This document shows positions 7,260-17,334 of a stretch of 64,000 nt of DNA, piece by piece. Position numbers and translations under genes: made by a program. The stretch lies in NCBI RefSeq assembly GCF_001280015.1, contig NZ_LGDV01000262.1, positions 62,001 through 126,000 on the forward strand, written 5' to 3'. The notes below the pieces were generated by a model. That model was not told where the DNA came from and did not search any database. It worked only from the letters and a program-made list of their open reading frames with translations. Source of the stretch: Streptomyces sp. MMG1121. Its GTDB lineage: Bacteria > Actinomycetota > Actinomycetes > Streptomycetales > Streptomycetaceae. Each line of letters opens with the position of its first letter. The first letter of the stretch is position 1.

Positions 7260-8738
7260 ATGAACCTCGCCGGTATCGACACCCTCGCCAAGGCCCCGCT
7301 CGCCGACGGTGATGTGTTCCTCGGCGGCCGCTGGCTCCCGGCGGCCGACGGTCGGACGTACCCGGTCTACGACCCGGCCACCGGCGAACCGGTGCGCTGG
7401 GTGTCCGACGCCGGCGCCGAGGACGCCCGCGCCGCGCTCGCCGCAGCCGAGGAGGCCGCGGCCGGCTGGCGGGCCACCCCGCCCAGGCGCCGTTCGGAGA
7501 TTCTGCACGACGCCTTCCGGCTGATGACCGAGCACCGCGACACGCTCGCCGACCTGATCGTCCGGGAGAACGGAAAGGTCCGCCGGGACGCGCTGGCCGA
7601 GGTCGGCTACGCGGCCGAGTTCTTCCGCTGGTTCGCCGAGGAGGCCGTGCGCATCGACTCCTCGTTCGCCGACGCGCCCGGCGGCGGCTTCCGGCACATC
7701 GTGCGCCGGCACCCGGTCGGCGTCAGCGCGTTCGTCACCCCGTGGAACTTCCCGGCCGCCATGGCCACCCGCAAGATCGCCCCGGCGCTCGCGGCCGGCT
7801 GCCCCGTCCTGCTGAAGCCGGCCCCCGAGACCCCGCTCACCGCACTCGCGGTCGCCGCCCTGCTGGCCGAGGCCGGCCTGCCCGACGGCCTGCTGAACGT
7901 GCTGCCGACCGACCGCGCCCCCGAGGTCGTCGCGGCCTGGCTCGGCGACGAACGGGTCCGCAAGTTCTCCTTCACCGGCTCCACCGCCACCGGCAGGATC
8001 CTGCTGGCGCAGGCCGCCGCCCACGTCGTCAACGTGACCATGGAACTCGGCGGCAACGCGCCGTTCGTCGTGTGCGCGGACGCCGATGTCGACGCGGCCG
8101 TCAGCGGGGCGATGGACGCCAAGATGCGCGGTGGCGGCGAGGTCTGCATCGCCGCCAACCGGTTCTACGTCCACGCATCCGTCGCGGCCGAGTTCACCGC
8201 GAAGCTCGGCGCCGCCATGGCCGCCGTACGCAGCGGACCGGGAGCGGGGGAGGGTGTCGGCCTCGGGCCGATGATCAACCGAGCCGCCGTCGACAAGATC
8301 CGCTCCCTCGTCGACGACGCGCTCGACCGCGGCGCACGGATCGCCGCCCAGGGCACCGCCCCGCGCGGCCCCGGCTTCCACTACCCGGCGACCGTCCTCA
8401 CCGACGTCCCCGACGAGGCCCGCATCCTGCACGAGGAGGTCTTCGGGCCGGTCGCCCCGCTCACCACCTTCACCGACGAGGACGAGGTCGTGGCCCGGGC
8501 CAACGCCACCGTCCACGGCCTCGCCGCGTACGTCTACTCGCGCGACGTCGCCCGCGCCCTGCGCCTGGCCGAGCGCCTGGAGGCGGGCATGGTCGGCCTC
8601 AACCGGGGCCTGCTGTCCGACCCGGCCGCCCCCTTCGGCGGCGTCAAGCAGTCCGGCCTCGGCCGGGAGGGCGGCCGCGAGGGCATCGAGGCCTTCCTGG
8701 AGACGCAGTACATCGCGCTGGACTGGCCCACCCTCTGA
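7260..8738 (+). CDS. NAD(P)-dependent aldehyde dehydrogenase (succinate-semialdehyde dehydrogenase-like)
   Basis: The 492-residue enzyme has PWNF (161-164), the base E262 (TMELGGNAPFV) and the nucleophile C296 (GGGEVCIAANRF). The spacing and the C-terminal PFGGVKQSGLGREGG...ALDW are typical of the SSDH/glycolaldehyde group, which oxidises short semialdehydes or hydroxyaldehydes. It is a different subfamily from the PuuC-like enzyme of the facing operon. It follows a clear promoter and RBS, and the MFS importer starts 38 bp after it, so the two form an operon probably under the neighbouring IclR protein. Confidence 0.9.
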   Translation: MNLAGIDTLAKAPLADGDVFLGGRWLPAADGRTYPVYDPATGEPVRWVSDAGAEDARAALAAAEEAAAGWRATPPRRRSEILHDAFRLMTEHRDTLADLIVRENGKVRRDALAEVGYAAEFFRWFAEEAVRIDSSFADAPGGGFRHIVRRHPVGVSAFVTPWNFPAAMATRKIAPALAAGCPVLLKPAPETPLTALAVAALLAEAGLPDGLLNVLPTDRAPEVVAAWLGDERVRKFSFTGSTATGRILLAQAAAHVVNVTMELGGNAPFVVCADADVDAAVSGAMDAKMRGGGEVCIAANRFYVHASVAAEFTAKLGAAMAAVRSGPGAGEGVGLGPMINRAAVDKIRSLVDDALDRGARIAAQGTAPRGPGFHYPATVLTDVPDEARILHEEVFGPVAPLTTFTDEDEVVARANATVHGLAAYVYSRDVARALRLAERLEAGMVGLNRGLLSDPAAPFGGVKQSGLGREGGREGIEAFLETQYIALDWPTL

Positions 8739-8776
8739 TCCCGCACGCCGTCCCCTCCCCAGAACTAGGACCGCTC

Positions 8777-10165
8777 ATGGCAACGACGCCTGTGACTGAA
8801 CATCAGTTCGACAAGCCGGAGGTTCCGGTGCCGCCGGACCTGCTGCGCGCACGCCGCCGCCTGCACACCAAGCTGAAGCTCGCCACCCAGATCGGCGAGG
8901 GCATCGACGGCTACATCATCGGCGGCATCGGCATGGCGATGGGCGCCCTCACCACCGATCTGCACCTGTCCACGGTGATGGAGGGCCTGGTCGGCGCCTC
9001 CCCGCTGATCGGCATCTTCGTCGGCGGACCCGTCTTCGGGCGGCTCGCCGACCGCTACGGCCGGCGCCCGGTGTTCCTCGTGGACATGCTGATCTTCCTG
9101 GTCGGCTCGGTGCTCCAGTTCTTCGTCACCGACGGCCTCCAGCTCTTCCTCATCCGGCTGGTGATGGGCATCGCCATCGGCGGCGAGTACGCCATCGGTG
9201 CCCCGCTGCTGTCCGAGTACGCCCCCCGCAAGGGCCGCGGCCGGCTGCTGGCCAGCCTGGAGATCAGCTGGTACGTCGGCTACGCGCTCGCCACCGTCGT
9301 CGGCGCGCTCTTCGAAGGCGTGCACGGCGGCTGGCGCTACACCCTGGCCAGCAGCGCGGTCATCGCCCTGGTCTGCGTGGCGCTGCGCGGCGGCGTCCCG
9401 GAGTCGGCGCGCTGGCTCCTGAGCAGGGGCCGCCGAGAGGAGGCCGAGCAGCTCATCGCGCGCTACGGCATCGAGATCGACGTCACCGCCGAACTCCAGG
9501 AGACGGCAGAACCCGGGCGGCAGGGCCTGCGCGCCCTGTTCAGCCGCCGCCACCTGCGCAGCACGGTCTTCGCGAGCGTGTTCTGGGCCGCGCTGGTGCT
9601 GCCGTACTTCGCGATCAGCACGTTCTGGACCCAGGTCTTCGACGCCCTGAACATGGGCGACAACGCGGTCGCCGCGCTGCTCGTCTACTCCTTCACCGCC
9701 GTCGCCGGCGTCACCGCGGGCTGCCTCGTCGTGGACCGCATCGGCCGGCGCAGGCTGCTGATCCCGCCGTTCTGGATCACGGCCGGCGCGCTGGCGGTGG
9801 TCGCGGCGTGGCCGAAGTCCACGCCGGTCATCGTCGGCGGCTTCCTGTTCTTCATCTTCCTCAACGCCGCCTCCAGCGCGCTCACCGCCGTCTACCCGCT
9901 GGAGGTGTTCCCGACCTCCCTGCGCGCCACCGGCGTCGGCTTCGCCACCGCGATGAGCCGGGTCGGGGCGGCCATCGGCACCTTCCTGCTGCCGATGGGC
10001 CTGGACCGCTACGGTGCCCGCTTCGTACTGCTGGTGGGCGCCGGGGTGCTGGCCGTCGGCGGCCTGGTCTCCCAGTTCCTGGCGCCGGAGACGACGGACC
10101 TGGACCTGGCGGCGGCGGCACGTGTCCCGAAGGGGCGCGGGGAACTGCGTGACCAGCCACGATGA
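8777..10165 (+). CDS. MFS transporter (metabolite:H+ symporter / sugar porter type)
   Basis: The 462-residue membrane protein has twelve predicted helices, the MFS loop signature GRLADRYGRRPVF between helices 2 and 3, and the sugar-porter-like PESARWLLSRGRREEA after helix 6 and DRIGRRRLL in the second half. It should import the substrate of the surrounding pathway by proton symport. The ATG was chosen because codon use becomes regular there and the upstream part of the same frame is the shadow of the aldehyde dehydrogenase. It converges on the aldo/keto reductase with only 37 bp between stops. Confidence 0.88.
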   Translation: MATTPVTEHQFDKPEVPVPPDLLRARRRLHTKLKLATQIGEGIDGYIIGGIGMAMGALTTDLHLSTVMEGLVGASPLIGIFVGGPVFGRLADRYGRRPVFLVDMLIFLVGSVLQFFVTDGLQLFLIRLVMGIAIGGEYAIGAPLLSEYAPRKGRGRLLASLEISWYVGYALATVVGALFEGVHGGWRYTLASSAVIALVCVALRGGVPESARWLLSRGRREEAEQLIARYGIEIDVTAELQETAEPGRQGLRALFSRRHLRSTVFASVFWAALVLPYFAISTFWTQVFDALNMGDNAVAALLVYSFTAVAGVTAGCLVVDRIGRRRLLIPPFWITAGALAVVAAWPKSTPVIVGGFLFFIFLNAASSALTAVYPLEVFPTSLRATGVGFATAMSRVGAAIGTFLLPMGLDRYGARFVLLVGAGVLAVGGLVSQFLAPETTDLDLAAAARVPKGRGELRDQPR

Positions 10166-10202
10166 ACCCGCGGCCGGACGACGGCAGTTCCCTCCACGGC
10201 GC

Positions 10203-11192
<990 letters not shown>

Positions 11193-11290
11193 GTGATGTT
11201 CCAGCCTTTCCCGCGCACCCGATCGTTGCCGTACGTCCGCGACGCTACGAGTTGGAGCGCTCTCGAAGTCAAGCAACGCTCCGCGCCGGA

Positions 11291-12517
11291 TCAGGAATCC
11301 AGTCGTACCGGCAGTTCGAACAGGTCGTTCTGGGTGACCACCGGCTTGTTGCGCAGTTCGGCCGCCGGTACGGCCAGGTCCAGGCCCGGGAAGCGCGCGT
11401 ACAGCGCCGGCAGCGCCACACCCGCCTCCAGCCGGGACAGGGCGGCACCCGGGCACACGTGCGGGCCGTACCCGAAGGAGATGTGCCGGTTCCGCGACGC
11501 GCGGGTGATGTCGAACTCCCCGGCGCTCGGGCCGTGCGCCCGCTCGTCCCGGCCGATCGCGCCGTACGACACGATCAGCGCGTCCCCGGCCGGGATCACC
11601 TTGTCCCCGACCGGCACGTCCTCGGTCGCGAAGCGGATCAGCACGTGCGAGGTCGGCGTGGACCAGCGCAGGGTCTCCTCGATCACCGCCGGCCAGTCGG
11701 CCGCGCCGGACAGCACCAGGGCGCGCTGCTCCGGATGGGTGGAGAGATTGACCACGGCGTTGACGATCAGGGAGATCGTCGTCTCATGGCCCGCCGCGAC
11801 CATCAGCTGCAAGGTGGAGACGATCTCCTCGTCGGTGAGGTGCTCGCCGTCCTCGGAGGCGAGGATCAGCGCGCTGGTCAGATCGTCGCCGGGCTCGGCG
11901 CGCTTGGCCGCCACCGTCTCGGTCATGATCTGAGCCAGCTCGGTCAGCGTGGCGATGACCTCCTGGGGCGGGGTCTGCGTCGAGAAGAACTTCTCGAACA
12001 GCACCTTCAGCCGGGGCAGCCGCGCCGTCTCGATGCCCATGAGGTCGGCGACGACGTACATGGGCAGCGGGTAGGCGAAGGCCGCCTTGAGGTCGACGGT
12101 CTCCTCGCCCTCGGGCAGCGCGTCCAGCAGGTCCTGGGTGAGCTTCTCGATGCGCTCGCGCATCAGCTCCACCCGGCGCGGGGTGAGCGCCTGCGCCACC
12201 AGCGTGCGCATCCTGCGGTGGTCGGCGCCGTCCACGGTGAGCATGGAGCGGCCCGGGTTGGCGAGCCCGATCAGCGGCCAGTCGGCCGGTATCTCGCCGC
12301 GCTGCCAGGCGCCCCACGCGTTGATGTCCTTCACCAGACGCGGGTCGCCGAGCAGCGCCTTGGCCTCGGCGTGCCGGGTGACGGCCCACACCGGGACACC
12401 GCCCGGCAGTTCGACGGCGGCGAGCGGGCCGGCCGCACGCAACGCCGCGCTCTCTGCGTCCAGGTCGGTGACGAGGGGGTCCAGGGCGATCCGCGGTGCT
12501 TCGGTACCGGTCGTCAT
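11291..12517 (-). CDS. Cytochrome P450 (second P450 of the conservon)
   Basis: The 408-residue soluble P450 has the I-helix AAGHETT with acid/threonine pair, the ExxR motif in EETLRW, and the heme loop [10 protein letters not shown] with ligand C355. It is fully equipped for oxygen activation. It follows the conservon P450 gene after a 70-bp gap, on the same strand, so it is likely part of the same transcript. Streptomyces conservons often include one P450; a tandem pair suggests two oxidations of one small molecule, but that is inference. No ferredoxin gene is adjacent. Confidence 0.92.
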   Translation of the reverse strand: MTTGTEAPRIALDPLVTDLDAESAALRAAGPLAAVELPGGVPVWAVTRHAEAKALLGDPRLVKDINAWGAWQRGEIPADWPLIGLANPGRSMLTVDGADHRRMRTLVAQALTPRRVELMRERIEKLTQDLLDALPEGEETVDLKAAFAYPLPMYVVADLMGIETARLPRLKVLFEKFFSTQTPPQEVIATLTELAQIMTETVAAKRAEPGDDLTSALILASEDGEHLTDEEIVSTLQLMVAAGHETTISLIVNAVVNLSTHPEQRALVLSGAADWPAVIEETLRWSTPTSHVLIRFATEDVPVGDKVIPAGDALIVSYGAIGRDERAHGPSAGEFDITRASRNRHISFGYGPHVCPGAALSRLEAGVALPALYARFPGLDLAVPAAELRNKPVVTQNDLFELPVRLDS

Positions 12518-12587
12518 CGTGACGTGCCTCCCAGGGCAGGGGGTAGGGGTGCGGCTACGGGCGGGACACAGGGCGTTGCGGGTGCGG

Positions 12588-13799
12588 TCAGAGCGCCGGT
12601 ACGGGGGTGAACCGGACCGGCAGCTCGGTCAGTCCGCGCAGCCAGGGCGAGGGCCGGCGGCGGAGCGAGCCGGCGGAAACCGCCAGGTCGATGTCCGGCA
12701 GCCGGTCCAGTACGACCTCGATACCGGTCCGCGCGATCACCTCGGCGATCTCCTGCGCGGGGAACGGGCAGCGGTGTTCACCGTGGCCGAAGGAGAAGTG
12801 CGCGTGGTTGCCACCGGTCAGCGCGGAGGCGTCGGTACGCACCTGAGGGTCGGAGTTGGCGCCCTGGAGCCCGAGCAGCAGCAGGTCGCCGGCCCGGATG
12901 CGGCGGCCGCCGAGGTGGGTGTCCCGGGCGGCCCAGCGGCCGGCCACGTTCTGCGTGGGCGTGTCCTCCCACAGCACCTCGTTCATCGCCTCGGCGACGC
13001 TGTGCCGCCCGCCGAACAGCGAGGCCGCGAACCGGTCGTCGGTGAGCATCAGCCGCACCGAGTTGCCGATCCAGTCGGCGGTCGGCTGATGCCCGGCCGC
13101 CATCATCACCATCAGGTCCTGGGTGATCTCCTCGGCGCTGAAGCCGCTCTCGTCGGCCAGCATCCGGGAGACCACGTCGTCCGCCGGCTCCTTCTCGCGG
13201 TCGGCGACCAACTGCGCCATGGACGTGGCCAGATGGGCCTGCCCGGCGAGCGCCCGCTCCCGGCCGTCGATCATGTCGTTCAGCGAGGTGACCAGACCCG
13301 GACCCTCCTCGTCCGGGAAGCCGTAGAGCCGGGCGAGGACGCGCACGGGCAGCAGCATCGCGTACTGGCCGACGAGATCGGCCTCGCCCGCCGTGCACAG
13401 CCCGTCGATCAGCTCGTCCGCGAACCGCTCGGCGTGGTGGCGCAGTTCGAAGGGGTCCACCGCCTCCAGGGCGTTGCTGACCATCGTGGCGCGCTGCCGG
13501 TGCCGCTCGCCGACGGTGTAGAGGATCGACGGCTGCCTGCGGCCGATCATCGGCAGCAGCGGCCAGTCGGCCGGGATGCGCTCCCACTGGTTCCACAGGT
13601 CGGAGTCCCGGCTGAACAGCGCCGGATCGCCGGTGACCTGATGCAGTTCACGGTAGCCCAGCACCAGCCAGGCCGGGACGTCGCCGTCGAGCGTCACGGG
13701 CACGACGGCGCCGTGGTCGCGCCGCATCTCCCGGTACAGGCGAGCGGGTTCGGTCCGGAACCGGGGTCCGCCGAGCGGGACGGCGTCGGAGGTGCTCAC
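12588..13799 (-). CDS. cvnE: Conservon-linked cytochrome P450 (CvnE/RarE-like)
   Basis: The 403-residue P450 keeps the heme loop FSFGHGEHRCPFPAQ with C344, but its I-helix reads MAAGHQPTADW, with Q-P in place of the usual acid-T pair environment, and the ExxR region is unconventional. This pattern is familiar in P450s co-encoded with CvnD GTPases such as S. griseus RarE. The GTG start was chosen because it overlaps the CvnD stop as GTGA; the longer frame upstream is the shadow of cvnD. Coupled translation ties it to the GTPase module. It may act as a sensor or a specialised oxygenase. Confidence 0.87.
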   Translation of the reverse strand: MSTSDAVPLGGPRFRTEPARLYREMRRDHGAVVPVTLDGDVPAWLVLGYRELHQVTGDPALFSRDSDLWNQWERIPADWPLLPMIGRRQPSILYTVGERHRQRATMVSNALEAVDPFELRHHAERFADELIDGLCTAGEADLVGQYAMLLPVRVLARLYGFPDEEGPGLVTSLNDMIDGRERALAGQAHLATSMAQLVADREKEPADDVVSRMLADESGFSAEEITQDLMVMMAAGHQPTADWIGNSVRLMLTDDRFAASLFGGRHSVAEAMNEVLWEDTPTQNVAGRWAARDTHLGGRRIRAGDLLLLGLQGANSDPQVRTDASALTGGNHAHFSFGHGEHRCPFPAQEIAEVIARTGIEVVLDRLPDIDLAVSAGSLRRRPSPWLRGLTELPVRFTPVPAL

Positions 13800-14422
13800 A
13801 CGAACTCCTGTCGGGGCAGGCCCGCCCGGGCGGACGGGTCGGCGTACCGGTTCTGCACGTGCCGCACCAGCGTGATCAGCGTCTTCTTGCCGGAGGCGCG
13901 GGAGCGGGCGTCGCAGTCGATCAGCGGTATGTGCGGGTCGAGGTCGAGGGCCTCGCGGACGTCCTCGCCGGCGCGGACGGGCCCGCCGAAGTCGTTGCAG
14001 GCCACGATGAACGGCGTGCCGTGGTGCTCCAGCCGGTCGATGGCGTACCAGGAGTCGTCGATCCGCCGGGTGTCGACGAGCACCACGGCGCCGAGCGTGC
14101 CGGAGAACAGCCGGTCCCACAGGAACCAGAACCGCTCCTGGCCCGGCGCCCCGAACAGATAGAGCACGTTGCGCGCGTCCAGGGTGATCCGGCCGAAGTC
14201 GAAGGCGACGGTGGTGGCCGACTTGGCGTGTATGTGCCGGATGTCGTCCACGGACTCGCCGGCCTGGGTCATCGTCTCCTCGGTGTCGAGGGGACGGATC
14301 TCGCTGACCGAGCGGACCAGGGTGGTCTTGCCGACGCCGAAGCCGCCCACCACCACGATCTTGAAACCGTTGTCGGCGGAGGCACCCAACGGGGCGCGCG
14401 CGTCAGAGGTTGCGGAGTCCAA
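13796..14422 (-). CDS. cvnD: Conservon Ras-like GTPase CvnD
   Basis: The 208-residue protein is a small GTP-binding protein of the conservon class. The P-loop GGFGVGKTT is at 26-34, the switch-II segment FGAPGQERF follows, and the G4 site is the degenerate CNDFGG usual in this family rather than NKxD. These proteins act with CvnA-C at the inner membrane, like a bacterial analogue of eukaryotic G-protein relays. It starts at TTG and overlaps the end of cvnC by 20 bp; a nearby GGAG inside cvnC can serve as RBS. The overlap arrangement is typical of the module. Confidence 0.92.
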   Translation of the reverse strand: MDSATSDARAPLGASADNGFKIVVVGGFGVGKTTLVRSVSEIRPLDTEETMTQAGESVDDIRHIHAKSATTVAFDFGRITLDARNVLYLFGAPGQERFWFLWDRLFSGTLGAVVLVDTRRIDDSWYAIDRLEHHGTPFIVACNDFGGPVRAGEDVREALDLDPHIPLIDCDARSRASGKKTLITLVRHVQNRYADPSARAGLPRQEFV

Positions 14423-14765
14423 CGAGCACCTGCTCCAGGATGTCGGGATCGGTTATGGCCGGTCTGTGCGGATGCCGGGCGCTGACGCGGCCCGCCGCGA
14501 GCAGGTCGCACAGCAGCACCTTGGTGATGCCCACGGGCAGCCGCAGCTCGGCGGCGATCTCCACCACCGAGGCTGGGAACTCGGTCATCCTCAGGATCGC
14601 CACATGCTCCGACTGCATGCCGGCCACCGGCCCCGACTCGGCGACGACGAGGGTGACCAGGTCGAAGGGGCTGTCCGGGGCGGTCCGGGTGCGCCCCTGA
14701 GTTAGGGTGTACAGCCGATCGGGAGCGTCGTCCCGCCCCGGACGGCTCGTGCCGGCACCGCTCAT
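14403..14765 (-). CDS. cvnC: Conservon DUF742 protein CvnC
   Basis: The 120-residue protein matches DUF742: an RLYTLTQGRT start followed by a winged-helix-like fold (SEHVAILRMTEFPASVVEIAAELRLPVGITKVLLCDLL) and the ending DPDILEQVLVGLRNL. It is the third conservon component and is thought to help assemble the membrane complex. The ATG overlaps the cvnB stop by four bases (ATGA). The longer frame upstream is antisense-like noise within cvnA/B. Confidence 0.92.
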   Translation of the reverse strand: MSGAGTSRPGRDDAPDRLYTLTQGRTRTAPDSPFDLVTLVVAESGPVAGMQSEHVAILRMTEFPASVVEIAAELRLPVGITKVLLCDLLAAGRVSARHPHRPAITDPDILEQVLVGLRNL

Positions 14766-15169
14766 GACGTACGGGGCAGCGCGGTCAGGTGCTCGCCGAG
14801 CTGCTCCACGAGTTCGCTCATGTGGTGTCCGACGACCCCGGCGTCCGCGTCCTCCGTGGTGACGACGGCCAGATGGGCGCCGGCGCCCGCCTCCACGATG
14901 AACAGCACGCCGCCGTAGAACTCGGTCATCGCCGAGCGCACGCCTCCGCTGCCGTCGCCGAACTCGACGGACGCCCCGTGCGACAGCGACTGCATCCCGG
15001 CGGCGATCGCTGCGAGCTGATCGGCCTGGTCGACGCTCAACTCCGGGGAACGGCACAGCTTCAGCCCGTCCCGGGACAGCACGAGCGCGTGCCGCGTCCC
15101 CGGCGTCCTCTCCAGCAGGCTCTCCAGGAGCCAGGTGAGTGTGTCGTCGGCGGTGGTCGGGCCGGTCAT
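14762..15169 (-). CDS. cvnB: Roadblock/LC7 domain protein CvnB
   Basis: The 135-residue protein is a roadblock/LC7 fold typical of conservon CvnB: LTWLLESLLERTPGTRHALVLSRDGL at the N-terminus, then alternating strands ending in an amphipathic helix (MSELVEQLGEHL). In the family these act as GTPase-associated adaptors, analogous to MglB with MglA. Its start overlaps the cvnA stop as ATGA, so it is translationally coupled to the sensor. Confidence 0.93.
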   Translation of the reverse strand: MTGPTTADDTLTWLLESLLERTPGTRHALVLSRDGLKLCRSPELSVDQADQLAAIAAGMQSLSHGASVEFGDGSGGVRSAMTEFYGGVLFIVEAGAGAHLAVVTTEDADAGVVGHHMSELVEQLGEHLTALPRTS

Positions 15170-17334
15170 GAAGTGGTGTCGCCTTCCGTGTGCGTGTGCG
15201 TGGGGGAGGGGGCGGAGGAACGGCGCCCGTCGGAACTGCCCTGCGAGGCACCGGCCGAGCGGCCGCCCTGGCGGTCGGCGGGGTGGACAGGGGCGCCGGC
15301 CTCCGGCACGGCACCGCGCGTTTCCGTCCCGGCTCGGCCGCTCACCCCCCTGTCCTGCGGGAGGCCGGCCGGGTTCCGCGGTATGCCGGCCGTGTCGTGT
15401 GGCGGGTGGTGCGGTGTGCCGGGAGTGCGGGTGGTGCGGCGGGACGTGTCGGCCTGATCGCTCGCTACCGAGTCCTGCGGGGGACGGCCGACGACCGGAG
15501 CGGCGGCCGCCGGGGCGCGCCGTCCGGTGGCCCGAGGAGCGGGGCCGGTGGCCGACGGCCGGTCGGCCGGTGCCGACACGGCTGGATCGGCAGTGGCCTG
15601 CCCGGTGTCGGGCCCCGCCGGGTCGGACGCGGTGTGCTCGGGTGCCGGTGCCGGTGCCGGTGCCGATGCTGGCGAGGCCGGGTCGGTGGTGGCCTCGTCG
15701 GTGTTCGGGGTGGCGTGGGCGGGGAGGGCGTCTGCGGTTCCCGAGGCCGGGGCGGCCGGATCGGACGTTGCCTGCTCCGCTGCCGTTGTCGGCAGGGCCG
15801 GACCGGAGGTGGCCTGACCGGTGTCCGGAACGGTGTCCGGGTGGCGCGGGCCCTGCTCGGCCGTCGGTGTCGAGCCGGCCGGGTCGGTGCCCGTCCGGTG
15901 GGTGGCGGTGGCCGGGGTGTCCGTGGCCGTCGGGCGGATTGCCCGGCGGAAGTTGCTGAAGCGGGCCGCGCGGGTCTCGTCCGTGTCCGTGCCGCTCGTG
16001 GGGCGGGCCGCGGGCGAGCGGGGCGTCGAGCGGGAGCGTTCGGCCGCGGCGAGGGTACGGCCCCGGCGTCGCTTGGGCAGCCCGGCCGGGCCCTCCTGCG
16101 GGGACGGCGCGGGGGACTCGTCGACGACCGCGACCGCGACCGCGGGTGAGGGTGAGGGTGCGGGTGCCGGGGGCTGTGGCAGCGGCGGCTGCTCCGGCGC
16201 GGGGCTGGTGAGGACGGACTGGGGGATGAGCATCAGCACGCCCGTGCCGCCGCGCGCGGACGGCCGGAACGACACCTTCAGGCCGTGCTTGCGGGCGAGC
16301 CGGCCGACCACGGCGAGCCCGAGCCGGGTGCCGGTCAGACCGCCCAGCTCGGAGACGTCACCGCAGACCGCCCGCTCGGCACGGCGCAGCTGCACATCGC
16401 CCATCACCAGGCCGCTGTCCTCCACGGACACGATGACCCCGGCCGGCACCTCCTCCACGTAGACATGCACCTCGGCGGTCGGCGGCGAGAAGTTCGCGGC
16501 GTTGTCCAGCAGCTCGGCGAGCGCGTGCATCACGCCTTCGGCGGCGTGTCCGGCCACGGCGGCCTCACTGGCCGAGTGCACCCGCACCCGCTGATAGCCG
16601 GCGATCCGGCCCATCGCGCCGCGCAGGATCGACTCCATCCCGATCGGTCGCGCCCACCGGCGGCCCGAACGCGCCCCGGTCAGGACGGCGATGGAATCGG
16701 CGAGCCGCCCCGCCTGGGCGGTGCGGTGGTCGAGGTGGAGCAGGTCGGCGAGGACGTCCTCGTCCGAGTGCCGGTCCTCCATCGCGCGCAGGTCGGCGAG
16801 GGTGGCCGTGGCGAGGGCCTGCATCCGGCCGGCGGTGTTGGAGGTCGCGGAGACGGCCGTCGCCCGCTCGCGCCGGGCCCGCTCCAGCTCGGCCGTCAGC
16901 CGTGCGTTCTCGCGCCGCAGCCGGTCCGTCTCCTGCCCGCTCTCCCGCTCCAGCCGGGACCGCTCGGCAGCGAACGACTCGGTGAACTCGGCCCGCTGCC
17001 GGGCGAGTTCGTCGATGAGCCGCTGCTGTTCCTGCCGGCTCTCGTCGGTCGTGCGGGCCTGCTGCCGGAGCAGCCGCCCGAGGTCCTGGGTCACGGCCTC
17101 CAGCCGGCGCCGGATGCCGCGCCGGCCGCACAGGGCGTGCACGGCCGTGGCCACCGCCACGCTGAGCACGACCGCCGCAGCGCCCGTACCCCAGGCCAGC
17201 GGGGCGCGCACCGTCCCCGGCGCCGCCGCGACGGCCGCGCACACCACGAGCGCCGACAGGGCGCCGGACACGGCGAGGGCGGAGAAGAAGGGACGGAGAG
17301 ACGGTCGGTCGCCGGGAAGGGTGGGCGGGGTCAT
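15166..17334 (-). CDS. cvnA: Conservon sensor-like histidine kinase CvnA
   Basis: The 722-residue protein has two membrane segments (about 14-35 and 42-66), a long basic/acidic coiled coil (about 75-160), the nitrate-sensor-kinase-like LLHLDHRTAQAGRLADSIAVLTG helix, and a HATPase domain with N-box ELLDNAANFSPP. The C-terminal ~330 residues are a low-complexity Pro/Ala/Thr tail. CvnA proteins are usually viewed as pseudo-kinases or ATP-binding sensors feeding the CvnB-D module. The ATG was chosen at MTPPTLPG, just before the first membrane segment; the frame stays open far upstream but loses coding character. Confidence 0.9.
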   Translation of the reverse strand: MTPPTLPGDRPSLRPFFSALAVSGALSALVVCAAVAAAPGTVRAPLAWGTGAAAVVLSVAVATAVHALCGRRGIRRRLEAVTQDLGRLLRQQARTTDESRQEQQRLIDELARQRAEFTESFAAERSRLERESGQETDRLRRENARLTAELERARRERATAVSATSNTAGRMQALATATLADLRAMEDRHSDEDVLADLLHLDHRTAQAGRLADSIAVLTGARSGRRWARPIGMESILRGAMGRIAGYQRVRVHSASEAAVAGHAAEGVMHALAELLDNAANFSPPTAEVHVYVEEVPAGVIVSVEDSGLVMGDVQLRRAERAVCGDVSELGGLTGTRLGLAVVGRLARKHGLKVSFRPSARGGTGVLMLIPQSVLTSPAPEQPPLPQPPAPAPSPSPAVAVAVVDESPAPSPQEGPAGLPKRRRGRTLAAAERSRSTPRSPAARPTSGTDTDETRAARFSNFRRAIRPTATDTPATATHRTGTDPAGSTPTAEQGPRHPDTVPDTGQATSGPALPTTAAEQATSDPAAPASGTADALPAHATPNTDEATTDPASPASAPAPAPAPEHTASDPAGPDTGQATADPAVSAPADRPSATGPAPRATGRRAPAAAAPVVGRPPQDSVASDQADTSRRTTRTPGTPHHPPHDTAGIPRNPAGLPQDRGVSGRAGTETRGAVPEAGAPVHPADRQGGRSAGASQGSSDGRRSSAPSPTHTHTEGDTTS

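Noticed and set aside
11291..13799. Natural-product gene cluster suggested by two P450s
   Set aside because: The P450s belong to a conservon; no synthase, NRPS, PKS or terpene cyclase is nearby.
15570..15900. Repeat array or CRISPR-like pattern in the CvnA tail region
   Set aside because: Repeats are imperfect codon-level echoes of the Pro/Ala/Thr tail; no regular spacers.
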